From the NCBI GenBank assembly GCA_947846985.1, contig CANTUZ010000011.1, forward strand, positions 27,965,589 to 28,029,588: 64,000 bases of DNA, read 5' to 3'. Below the pieces are notes generated by a model that did no database searches, was not told the origin of the DNA, and saw only the letters and a program-made list of their open reading frames with translations. The first letter of the stretch is position 1. Each line of letters begins with the position of its first letter. Both the position numbers and the translations under genes were made by a program. Below are positions 24,606 through 35,026 of this stretch, piece by piece. The DNA is from Fratercula arctica (lineage: Eukaryota > Chordata > Aves > Charadriiformes > Alcidae).

Positions 24606-25810
24606 TAGTTTGGTGAGTTTCATCTTATTTCGAAAACCTGTGGGGAGAGGTTGCAAACTGCATCAGGAGTTTTATGGTCCCATTGATCATGATGTGGACT
24701 TATCTCTTTAGAACAAAACTGCTAAACTAGATCCAAGATAAAGTCTTTGTTTCATATTGACATAACTGGGTTAGATCAAATTTGTTAGACTTTGAGGGAG
24801 CGTCTGTGTTGAGTCATTTTGTCTGAACAGACATAAAGCCTAATTATTAAACTGCTGTTGCTATTGAAAGAGCGATTTGAAAGTATAGATTCAATTCCAT
24901 GCAGGCTATTGGGATTGTGTCTGATTTTGTATTGTAGTACACTGATAATTGATGATTGCAACATGGTGAAAAGATCGCTACGTTTGTAGAGCTTGTGCTT
25001 TTTCATCAGAGAATGTGAAAACCAACTTTACGCTTCTGGTAACTTTGTGTTTTTATCGTACAGACTTTTACCCCAAGTTCTCTGATCTCCCAACATTGAA
25101 CGGAAGGTGACATGATGTCTTTTTAGTCATTCAAATCTAATAACTTTTAATCTGAAGGTTAAGTAGTGAGATATAAACTAAGAGATGATAATATCAATTT
25201 TATGTTCACTGAAGGGCACAATATACCCCTTTCTAGTAGAGGGAAAATTGTGCGTAAAATGTCTTTCGCTTCTCAGTGGAAAAGCTGCGGCTCTGAGAGC
25301 TAAGGAATGAAGCAGCACTAGAAAAATTAAATAAGTTTTAACATAGGCTGGCTACCTTGCCTGAATTTTAGAATCAATGATTTTTTTCCTTAATAATTCA
25401 ATTTTTAGATCTCTTGTCAATGAACCATGCTGAGAACATTCACGCAGCATTCTCTATCCTCACTATTACTAATGTCTTTGTTATAACTACTTATTGACAT
25501 CAACAAGCCTTAAATTTTCTCTAACTGTTGAAGGGTAAGGGGAAACTACCACTTTGTTGCACTTGCTGAGATTATTTTTTTTTTCCTTTCCCTTGGTTTT
25601 GTTTTATTTTGCTTCTAAGGTCTTTGATAAATAACTACATAAATCTGAGTCCTCAAAGCACCTTGACATTGGCACCCAGAGCTCTGCAGTTGTGTGTGCA
25701 GATACAAGCATGTACATGCAGAAGCTGGGTCATTACACATGTAATCACCTGGATTATGTGCATATCCAGATCCAGAAGTCCTCTTTAGGCTATGGATGTC
25801 TATTTCTGTA
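24606..25810. other. AT-rich intron, nothing recognised
   Basis: Unique AT-rich DNA without exon-like or repeat-like structure that I can identify. Confidence 0.6.
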
Positions 25811-25852
25811 TATTTTATTTTATTATTTTATTTTATTTTATTTTATTTTTTA
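25811..25852 (+). repeat. (TTTTA)n microsatellite
   Basis: About eight TTTTA-type units, with one TTATT interruption, ending in TTTTTTAC. Likely length-polymorphic. Confidence 0.93.
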
Positions 25853-26380
25853 CAATAGCTGCTTTTGCTTCTCCTGGTAAATTAAGATCATGCAGTAATC
25901 TTTTAGGTTTATGTGGGCTCTTTGAAGAGATGTAACTTCTGAAATATGTTTGCTGGTTTGTTTTTTTTTTAGCCTTGCATCTCATGTGAAAATTCAGCAG
26001 TGGTATGTTTGTTCCCAGCTGTTTTCGTAGGTGTGTACTCTCCCTTTATATTTGCTTATGCTTACTCATAAGCAGTAAAGTTACACATTCAGGAGTGCTG
26101 TTTAGGGAAACTTCACAAAGGAATGCTTTAAAGCTATTATCCAGCATGTGTATACACTGCGAATAAAGTTCAGTAGGCATCAGATATAAATTAAAAGTCT
26201 ATTTTGAATGATTGGTGTGATTCAAATTGCTAGAGACTATTCCTCCTCCGTTGATCTGCATACTTTATGGGTTATACAGTAAGTGATGCAACCAAACCTG
26301 GGATATTGCAAACTTAAAATGTCAGTGTGCCTATGACGGTGTAAAGCAGCCTTTAATTCGCGTGGAACTATTCTTCTTTG
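25853..26380. other. AT-rich intron, nothing recognised
   Basis: Unique sequence with a T11-type run at about 25960-25970. No gene or repeat recognised. Confidence 0.55.
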
Positions 26381-26510
26381 TGGCTTTTAATGTCGTAAAA
26401 TGCTTAAGCATGTGCCTAAATGTTAGTGCGTGAGTAGTCTTATTAAGGTCACTGGTACGTCTCATGCCTGTAAAATTAGGAATGCGCTTAAGTACCTTGT
26501 TGAATTAAGG
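26381..26510. repeat. Ancient palindromic MITE-like element
   Basis: The element folds back on itself: ATGCTTAAGCATGTGCCTAA in the left arm pairs with the complement of TTAGGAATGCGCTTAAGTAC in the right arm. The centre reads GTGAGTAGTCTTATTAAGGT. The right end, CTTGTTGAATTAAGGCTT, matches the terminal 'gctttgctgaatcagggcct' I recall for an old inverted-repeat family common in turtles, crocodilians and birds. The class (probably a non-autonomous DNA transposon) and name are not certain. Confidence 0.65.
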
Positions 26511-26639
26511 CTTAAGTAATTTCACACTAACAAGAAGTTGCATGGATTGCTGTTGTTTTAGAAGTACTTTATTTGGTAAATGTGCTGCACATAGGGAGAT
26601 TGTTTTGGCAATGCCTTAGGAGCAGCAGTGGAATTGCAG

Positions 26640-26700
26640 TGGTTTTCACTAGCATAACCATTGGTTTCAGTGGAGTTTTTCTGACTTAAATACATTTAAA
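26640..26700. repeat. Possible ancient repeat relic
   Basis: CCATTGGTTTCAGTGGAGTT followed by TTTCTGACTTAAA resembles the 'ccattgatttcaatggagttactcctgattt' core of another old amniote repeat. It is short and diverged, so only suggestive. Confidence 0.35.
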
Positions 26701-27100
26701 TGAGAGAAAAATCAAATGCCATGCTTTCCTGTGTTAGGTTCTTTCTTCTGGGGAGCTCCATTGGGTATAGCAGCAAGTGAGAATAATATCAACAGTATTG
26801 TAATTTGTAACAGTAATGTTATAAATAAGGATTGGGATATGAAGTAAAAATGCGGAAGTCATGAATACTCTCCATGAGTTTATTTAACTGTATAGCACCC
26901 CATTAATTAAAAAAGTTAACAGAAGGTATTTTTGGGAGGCTTAGTGTAAACAGTGACATTGTATAATGACAGTTTTGTAGGATGAGTGTTGCTTGGTTTG
27001 GTGCTTCATTCTGTATTTTGTTAGCCATGCTCCCTACATTTTCAAAACATAAAATGTATTTGCAACCTGTTTTAAATAGTGCAAATATATCTTCCTCCCG

Positions 27101-27112
27101 CCCCCCCCCCCC
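27101..27112 (+). repeat. C12 homopolymer
   Basis: Preceded by TTCCTCCCG and followed by GCATAAAA. A long C run is unusual in this AT-rich setting and is sequencing-error-prone. Confidence 0.9.
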
Positions 27113-27273
27113 GCATAAAAGCTATATATTGTGTCTGTTGAGTGTCTGTAAAGTCAGTGTCATGTCTCAGACACTTCTGAAGCCTGGGGCAAGTGCCAGC
27201 TTTATTACAAGTTGGGCTTTTCAATTTATTTTTAATCATATTTCTTCTTTTTCTTTTAAGGGTTTTTCTTTTC

Positions 27274-27290
27274 TTTTTTTTTTTTTTTTT
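27274..27290 (+). repeat. T17 tract followed by CCCAG
   Basis: T17 followed by CCCAGG looks like a perfect 3' splice-site pyrimidine tract (AG at 27294-27295). The sequence beyond shows no recognisable exon, so I treat it as simple repeat with acceptor-like character. Confidence 0.8.
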
Positions 27291-27966
27291 CCCAGGCTAC
27301 TGAAAGTAAGGCTGGTAAAGTGAAGGTTGGAGAGAGTTAGGCTATTTAATCTATCTGGCAACGTGTTGCAAAACTCATCAGTGCAGTTCTCCCCTTCGCC
27401 CCCAGCCCTCACAGAAGTGCATGTTCTCAGGGAAACCAAGGAGAAGGATGCCAGGAATTGATATAATTCCTTGTGTTCTGTGTGCTGACCTAGTCCTGAT
27501 TTTCATTTAATGACCGTAAGGATTGAGGACTGGGATTGTTATAGACAGATATATCGCCGGGCATGAGGGCACGCAGAAGGCAGTTGCACGCTTGGAGATG
27601 GGTTATTTTTACTTGATAGGGTAGAGCATTGTATTTCCAATTTTGGGTGACCTCTTTTGATCAAGCTTCAAGGCTGAACTAATTCTTACATGCATGTTTG
27701 GGGCCTTCTTACCGTATTAAATGAAATAGGCAAGTTTGCGAAAGGATTTTGTTCTTTTCTAGCAAGAGGCATCATTATTAAGGGGCAGAACACAAATGTT
27801 TCAAATTTGGATATGCAGAGCGAGGTCACTGTTTGCCTTCAGAATCTGAAGTAATCAGGATTTTATTTCAGATAAAACCTCTGGGGCTGATACTTAAAAA
27901 CACAACTTTTAACTGGCATTACGCAATTTGCTATGGGTCGCTTAGCCAAATATTTGTGTATGGATC

Positions 27967-28003
27967 CTCTTTTTTTTTTTCTTTTTTTTTCTTTTTTTTT
28001 TTT
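27967..28003 (+). repeat. T-rich tract with single C interruptions
   Basis: Ts interrupted by two C, ending in TTTGTAG. It is acceptor-like, but no exon is supported downstream. Confidence 0.9.
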
Positions 28004-30493
28004 GTAGAAAGACTTGCCAAAGTTCAGGTGGGATTTCAGGCTTTAACAAACTCTACCTGGAAATTAAGTGCAGGAAAGGAGGGGGGGGGAAATCTTGTCT
28101 ATTTGAATTAGAGTGATCACAAGCTAAAGGAATGCGGTTGCTGTTGACGTGCTCAAATCAAGTTTTCCTTAAATTTTCCTTGTTATTATCACTGATACCA
28201 AAAGACTTCTGCCAGGAAAGAACTGCAACACTAGTGAAATGTTGTAAGACCACTGACTGCCTGCCATTCATGCTTTTTTCTCCTTTTTCCAGTAATCGGT
28301 GAGATATGTGCTAAAACAGGGGTAGGGTCCCCAGCTGCTCACAAGGGCTGTGTAGGCAGAGGGTGGCTCTTTCCTAGCACCTTCTGGCATCTTTAATCAG
28401 CAGCAGACCCACCAGTTTGGGGGTTTTGGCTGCTGTCTCACATATGAAGCTAGGGCGCTAGTGTTTTTAAACCATCATAGTTTTGTATTTTTGTTTCCAC
28501 ATAATTAAGTGATTCACTGAAGGAGAAAGGTCAGACAGGCACAGGGAAGGAGAAATGGAACTTGTTATGAAGCAGTGGGGCCCAGCATCTTGCAGGAAAA
28601 GTTAGAAATAAAATGTGGTATAATTCTTCTCATGCATAGGAAAGCATTTGTAGCGCTCAGATTCTCAAAGTCCAGTCTAAGTAGTCTCCAGGAGACGTTT
28701 TCTGGCCTCTGCTTAAATGAGAAACTTTATCTAAAGATGAGCTCGCCTAGGGAAAGCTCTGTTTTGGGAGAGGGGCTGTACTTTATTTTTACTTTGTTGT
28801 ATTGCATGATGTACCCACTCCTATGCTATGTCAATCCCCTTCTTCAAACTCAGAGAAAGACAGAGAGGTGTGTATGGAAAGCAACTGTTCTGGATTTTGT
28901 TGGAAACTCTACCACATTTTTGATGACGTGGCTGATTAAGGCACTACACTGTCTGTCATTAATTTTATCCTCAGTTGTAGGTTAAGTGCAGTATTTTTAT
29001 TTGGTAAGCTGTGTGCCATGATGCCGTAAAAAATTCCCACTGGGAATGTGCATTACACTGGGCGTGTTGGTGTGGGTGAAGGCATCGGATCTGCTGAGCA
29101 TGCATAGGAGCTCCGGTCTGCCGCCTGGAAAAGCTGGCTGTGGCACTCGCACATAGCTGTAAGTGAAGTGCTTTCTGTAAAGTCACAGGGAGGGTTCCTT
29201 ACAGATAAACCTCCCTAATCCTGCATTTTACTGTCTGTTCATGTATTCAGAGTTCTTCTGTCTGAATAGGTGTGCTGGTTTCCTCACAGCCGTAATCCCA
29301 GACATGGTATTTGGGTAGCAGAAGCATTGTTTTGTTCAGGGAAAACGGTCTACTTCATCGCCCTCCCATAGCTGTAATGCTGTATTGCAGATCCAAACGC
29401 AAAACCCTCCAAGTCAATAAACAACAAAAAGCAGACTTATCTTTTATAGTGTTCTTGAAACAAATGTAAGGTTATAACACTAAAGCAGGTTTTATTAAAT
29501 CTAGGCATGAATCCATATTGAAGAAATAATCCACTGCTTCTTTTCAGCTTCTTGTCTTTTTAATTAGGGCTGGCAATGGGATTGTTAGCTTTTAAGATAT
29601 GGTAAATACGAGCCTATTAATATTATTGAACGCAATACTCAACAAGGTACAGGGAATGCTGGTAACTGTAGATATTTTATAGAGGAGCTAAAAGTAGGCT
29701 GTTTTCTGCTTGACAAGCCTTCCTTCACGGCTGCCGGGGTGAAGCTGTGATGGCAGCCTTTCCCCCAGTCCCCGGAGCAGCCATCCCGGTGGGTGGCATG
29801 GGACACCTTGTCCCTTAGTCTGACAGGGTGGGTTTCAGCCCCTTTTCACAACACAGCAAGCGTTTGGAGGGTTTTTTTTAAATAGTTCTGACTCCTCCTT
29901 CTCCTTGAGAAATGAGTCACCAATTCCTGTGATTAATGCTTTTTGAAGTGTTTTACTCTTGGTTCCAGTCTCTTAACTTGGGCAAGGACCGGATTATAAG
30001 GGTTTAGCAGTGATTAGCTCTGTTTACAGGGGGGTTTTTTGCCCTGAAAGGTATGGTGTTTGCTTTGCTGAGGGGTTTTATTTTGCAGAGTTTCTGTTGA
30101 CCACCTGCTTTTTTTCCTAATTGGTTACAAGGACAATTGCTAGGCATAATAAATAAAAGATATGGTGTTCCAAGGCTGTGTCATAGGGACTGTACGTCCA
30201 AGATTCATAAACTGCGAGCAAAAATATGTGCCTTTCCCTGGGGGCAGGGAAGCGCGTACTGTGTTCACATTTGGGGATCCCTCCAAGGTGACCGGGAGTC
30301 CGCAGTAGTCACTTCTCTAGTGCTGGCTGATGGCCTTGCTGGGTGCTGCAGCCACTGGCAGAACAGGGCAGCCCACTTGGCCAGGTTTGCTGAGAAATCC
30401 TCTCTAGTCTTAAGCCTTTTTCTCTGTGGATTTTTGAAAAAACAGACTTTTTTTTTCCAGTCTTCCCATGCAGACCAGAGGCAGGAGTAAAGT

Positions 30494-31560
30494 ATATCTT
30501 TGACACTCCTGAGTCTGCCTGGTATGTGTCTCACCAGTGTGTCCGTGGAGTGGTTTCACTCCTGCTCAGGCAGGGTCTTCCAGTGTTCAACTCTCTGTTA
30601 GGAAGCTTCTTTCCAATGCCTGACCAAAATGCTTATTCTTCAAGGACCCCCTCTTCCCAGGCAGAGAGCGGATTGCCTCCTTTCTCTTTACAGCATCCTT
30701 TTTTATATATGAATGCTGTTCCCATGTCTGTGCCCTCCATCTTCTCTGAACTTAAGCAATCTTAAGATCTGCCTTTGTAAATCCTTTTTTCCAGAGCTGT
30801 GGTCATTCTGGTCACTGTCCTCTGGACTCTCTCCAATCATTCTGTGTTCATCTTCAATTACAGTGTTCCAATGACATGATCCTCCAGCTGAAGTCTTGCT
30901 GGAGCAAGTGGAGAAAATGAATTTCCCAGTGCATAACTTGCAGGCAGTGCTCCTGTTTATGCCTCTGACTGTGGTACATGTCATTTTTGCAACAGCATGA
31001 CCCTGTTGACTCATACTCAACTTGTGATCCGCCGTAATCCTTAGGCTTTTATTTTTTCCCCAAAGACGTGCTGCATAATTGGTTGTCTTCCTTGCTGTAT
31101 TTACAAAGTTTGGGTATTCCAGCTGAATTGTAGCATCTTATAATTTATCCTTAATAAATGCCATCCCATTTCTACAGACAATTTCTCACTTTCTCCTCCA
31201 GCATCTTTGCAGTCAATTCCCAATGTAGTATCATCCCCAGATTTTCTGAGTTGTCTGTTCCTTCATCTGTGTTGTTCTTAAAAAAAGATTGACCTCTTCA
31301 GCACGTTTGCTATCTTTTTTCATTCTGAGAGTGATCCATGGGTACATACACCCAATATACAGTAATTTTGTTAAGATTATGTTTTCCTAGATTACTTATG
31401 AAAATGGCCTTTGAGATACTATCAAAAGTCTTTACAGTCAAAACACAGGACTTCTGTTTTTCCTCTATTCAAAGACCTACCAATGGATACATGTTTTCCC
31501 CTTGATTTTAAAAAATTGCCTGTATCTTGGATTGACCTATCATCTGCACTTGATGTTCAA
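30494..31560 (-). mobile_element. Very old antisense CR1/L3-like LINE
   Basis: Read on the minus strand, the block carries diverged CR1 ORF2 and 3' sequence in the right order. Near the 31440 end is an RT-like DCKDF-type stretch with TTTTGATAGTATCTCAAA. At 31030-31003 it reads TTGAGTATGAGTCAACAG, matching CTGAATATGAGCCAGCAG in the younger copy at 21865-21882. At 30830-30790 it reads GTCCAGAGGACAGTGACCAG, matching GTCCAGAGAAGGGCAACGAA at 22058. It then has AGCTTCCTAACAGAGAGTTG, and ends near 30494. The divergence is so high that no open frame survives, implying an insertion older than modern bird orders. The 5' boundary is vague. Confidence 0.8.
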
Positions 31561-34500
31561 AACAGTGTAGATATTCCCGTGTCGCCTTCAGTGGGCAGGA
31601 CAGAGCACCGGGAAGAGCAGACAGCCAGCCAGCACCTGGCTTGTTCCAGCCTCTTTACAGCTATTGCACCAAGCTAATGAAAGCTGAGATTGTCAGAACC
31701 TTATTAAGATGCATTAACAGGGGCAAAAGTAGCACTCACAAAAGATACAAAATGCCAAATCTCAGTTAACTGGTTTTCCTAGTGGAAGCTCAAACTGAAT
31801 TTGCATAAAAAGAACACCCTGGGAGGGATGCACCTGGAGACCCCTCGCAGTAACCTGGATCTTCCAGAAGCACAGTCTTAGCCCGAGGAAGTCTCTCTTC
31901 TATTGTTTTCAGGCCAGAACTGGTCACAGAAGCTGCTATCTTTACCACACATCATGTCCCTCCATCTCCAGTCTTGTATCAGATTGTCCTTGGAGCAAAA
32001 GATGAGCAAATAAGTGTGTCTTCCCGTTTAATTGCATATGTCAATGATAAATCTTTTGAGAAGACTCAGGCCACATGTTTCTGGGTAGGCTGCATCTCAG
32101 GCTGCACCCTGATCCCTGTCCTTCATCAGTCTCTAAACCTGAAGGACAAAACAGAAGGTTTAAAGGGCAGCATGGGGTGGGGGTAGGGGTGTAAAAACCC
32201 ATTTCATGTTTAATGCACAGAGTCCATCCAGAACCCCCCAATAATAACTCCCATAACTGCGCCTCTGTCATTTGGAGGCCACTATTCCCGTCTTTGCCAA
32301 GTCTCTGTCGTCCACAAGACAAGACATCTGCAGTACATTTGTTTAAAGCAGGGAGATGACAAGCATTGAAACAGATGTTGGAAAACAGAGCAGCGAAAGG
32401 CCTGTGCTAAGTGAACAGCCCATAGGGTCTGAGCTGTTTGATGGCTGATTACAGCGTCAGCCAACTCTTCGTTCAGAGCAGGCTGAACCCAGGAGATCCT
32501 TCTGGTAAGAGATGTACTTTGCCAACATGTGGTGCTCCCTTTGTCACCGTACCTTTTCAGCTGTACCTAGGGAAAACACAGGGAACAGGATCATCATTCA
32601 GAACCCCTTAGATGACTAACACTCTTGCTTATCCAGGTTGAATTGATTCCTAGTTATGAGTTGAACCATTGGAAAGCATCAAGAGCGTGTCTCGGCATCC
32701 AACAGCCAGTATCACTCATTAGTTTGAATGAAAAGCCTGTATGCAGGCTTTATCAAAGCTACAGAGAGTTTTATCATGATCAACATAAAACAATATTCTG
32801 TCTGAAACCTCTGCACCATACTGCCATATAAAAAGCAGCTAATGTCTAGTGATCCTTGGTGTATGAAGCAATTCAGGTTTATCACAAGCTGACATATTAT
32901 GCTTTGACAGCAAAGAATCCCTTTCGTACCTGATCTCATGTTTCCTAAGACCAGCTTTTCACCTTCTCTGATCTTGTCTTTAGGAGCTGATCCCCTCGTG
33001 CTGGGGAGATATAGCTATTGTTAAATGAACTCATGAAACCTGGGAGTATTTACTGGTTAGTAATCTTGGGTGAGATACAAACTTGCTGAGTAAGGGAGCC
33101 AGACAGGGGCTTGGTTTGTTCGGTCCTGTGGACAGGAGGTGGATAGAAAACTGGCCTCTACCAGAGGAAAAAAAATATTCCTTTATGTTCTCCTGTGTGG
33201 TGGGCAGGGACAGGCCTCCAGGAGCGACAGGCATCCAGCAGGTAGGACTTGGTGTCTGAGCAAAGCCATTGCAGTGTTTCAGAAAATCTCTGGCATGCTG
33301 TCCTGTAAGGTGACACTGCTTTTTTTTAGTGATGCAGCAGCCACCAGTTGAAGGATTGATCGTCTTTCTTGGAGAGAAATTACTTTTTTTTTTTTTTTTC
33401 ACTCTAGCCCCTTGAAATCTCCCTATTCAGGATCAGCAGAAGAAAGGCTGACCACTGGCTTGTCATGCTGCTGGGGTCCCTTAAGGCCAGAGACACACAG
33501 GACAAAATGAATCCCATGGCTGTGCTGGAGGAAGTACTTGGACACGTTGGGAATACACCCCAGGACCCTCTGCATAGGCATTTGTTTAGATTTGTGCTCC
33601 AAGCATCTGATTTAGTACTTGCTGTATTTCTACCTGTGGTACACCCCGTGCAGCCAGCTGAGGTGGCGATTGCACTACAGTTGTGTCTCGTTTGTGTGCC
33701 TAAGTCTGCTTTCCACGGGGACACTAAGGATCCTGAATGACAAGGGTACAAGGGCTACCCCTTTGCCCAGGGTTAAGATGTGGTCAGGCCCTGCACTTGG
33801 TGCTTTCCCAGAGCAGGAGGCGCTCCTGTGTTTGGGTGCACCCCAGGTTGACACCGATGGAGGGATCAGCAGTGTGCCCTTCACACTAACATGGGATTGC
33901 GGATGCTCCTCCTGCATCTGAAGATCGCACCATCCACTGCTACCTTACCTAAGGGAAAGGAGGCTGGGGTTCTCCAGGCTGTTTGAGCTGCCTGTGGATC
34001 TGCTATCTGCTAATGAAAGATTGTTCAGCACAATCACATTTCCATCTTATCCTGGTAGAGGGAAGGGAGGGGTATGTGCCTCTTCTTCTATTCCATTTTT
34101 CTCCGATTTTTTTCTTTGTGATGTTATGGACAGGCAGTAGGTTACAACCTTGGAAATCATTACTAGATTGCCCCGCTCTTCACAGGGACCTGAACCATTT
34201 ACCAAAAGCATTTTATGAAAGGACTGGTTCCCATGTGTCCAAGTGAAAATCACTGGACTGTACTTGAACCTCCTTATATCATTATTGTTTATCCAAAAGG
34301 ATAAAAGGAAGAAAGATCCAGGACACCTGGAGGGATGAAGGGAAGGAGAGCTTCTCTGTGCCTGCCCTGCAGATTCCTTACCTGACCAGCTGGTACTCAG
34401 CCACAGATGTACTGCAAATTTTGCTGCCCAGCCAGAAGAGCCGAGGGGTTTCCTTTCTGCCCCAAAAGCCGATGCTGTCTCTGGAGGCAGGGAGCTGCAC

Positions 34501-34950
34501 AGAGGGATTGTCTTGGTTGATATCATAGTTTCACAAGCAGCAGCCAGGGCACTGCCAGTCCCTGCACGGTGCGTCCCGTCCAGCATTTTCTACTCCCTCT
34601 CCAGAGGAGCTTTGGTTTGCAGGTCTCTGTGTTCCCAGCATCTTGAAACAACGCAGATGCCATGCAAGAGTTAATGTTTGCCAAAACTTTGAGCTGAACA
34701 TAGAATCTAAGGGAAGCTAGGTGCATAAGGATGCTTTTTGTCATCTAAAATGGATGTTCTGCTAAATAATGAGGAATTTATTAAGTCCGAAAGATCTGTT
34801 GTTATTTATTTAGAAGTGTATTGTTCCCAGGCTTGTGCTTAGTGTTCCTGGAGCTGACTTTGTGTGATTTCCAGGTCATCATGCAGTGCTTGCTTTGGGC
34901 TCAGCCTGGTTTGACTCTGCCTGGACTTCCCCAGAACCTGTTTTTTGTAG
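31561..34950. other. FOXP1 intron, unassigned block
   Basis: Moderately GC-rich from about 33100 to 34620 with many overlapping open frames (longest 179 codons on the minus strand, 34047-34586). None has recognisable domains and both strands are open together, typical of stop-poor noncoding DNA. It may contain unrecognised ancient repeat, but I cannot name one. Confidence 0.5.
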
Positions 34951-35026
34951 TTTTTTTTTTTTTTTTTTGCAGGGGCACATCTGGGTCTCAGCCAGTGTGT
35001 GAGACCCAAATCCACTGTGCCCCTGC
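34951..35026 (+). repeat. T18 tract followed by a 58-nt imperfect inverted repeat
   Basis: After T18 (34951-34968), the arm 34969-34990 (GCAGGGGCACA, then TGGGTCTCA) pairs with 35000-35026 (TGAGACCCA, then TGTGCCCCTGC) around a 9-nt loop GCCAGTGTG. An 11-bp outer stem and a 9-10-bp inner stem are separated by a small asymmetric bulge. It could be a short foldback element, an RNA hairpin, or coincidence of a local inverted duplication. No coding potential. Confidence 0.75.

Larger units (their letters stand above)
26701..30493. other. FOXP1 intron with homopolymer tracts
   Basis: Holds simple tracts (C12 at 27101, T17 at 27274, T/C tract at 27967, G9 near 28081) in otherwise unique AT-rich intron. 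Open frames at 27833-28111 and 28575-28985 contain tract-encoded Phe runs or no motif. No exon, RNA gene or transposon recognised. Confidence 0.55.

Noticed and set aside
27274..27323. Perfect polypyrimidine tract plus CCCAG as an exon acceptor
   Set aside because: The downstream sequence gives no FOXP1-like peptide or clear donor; better explained as a simple T repeat.
34047..34586. 179-codon open frame on the minus strand
   Set aside because: No motif. Neighbouring frames on both strands are open too, typical of GC-richer intron.
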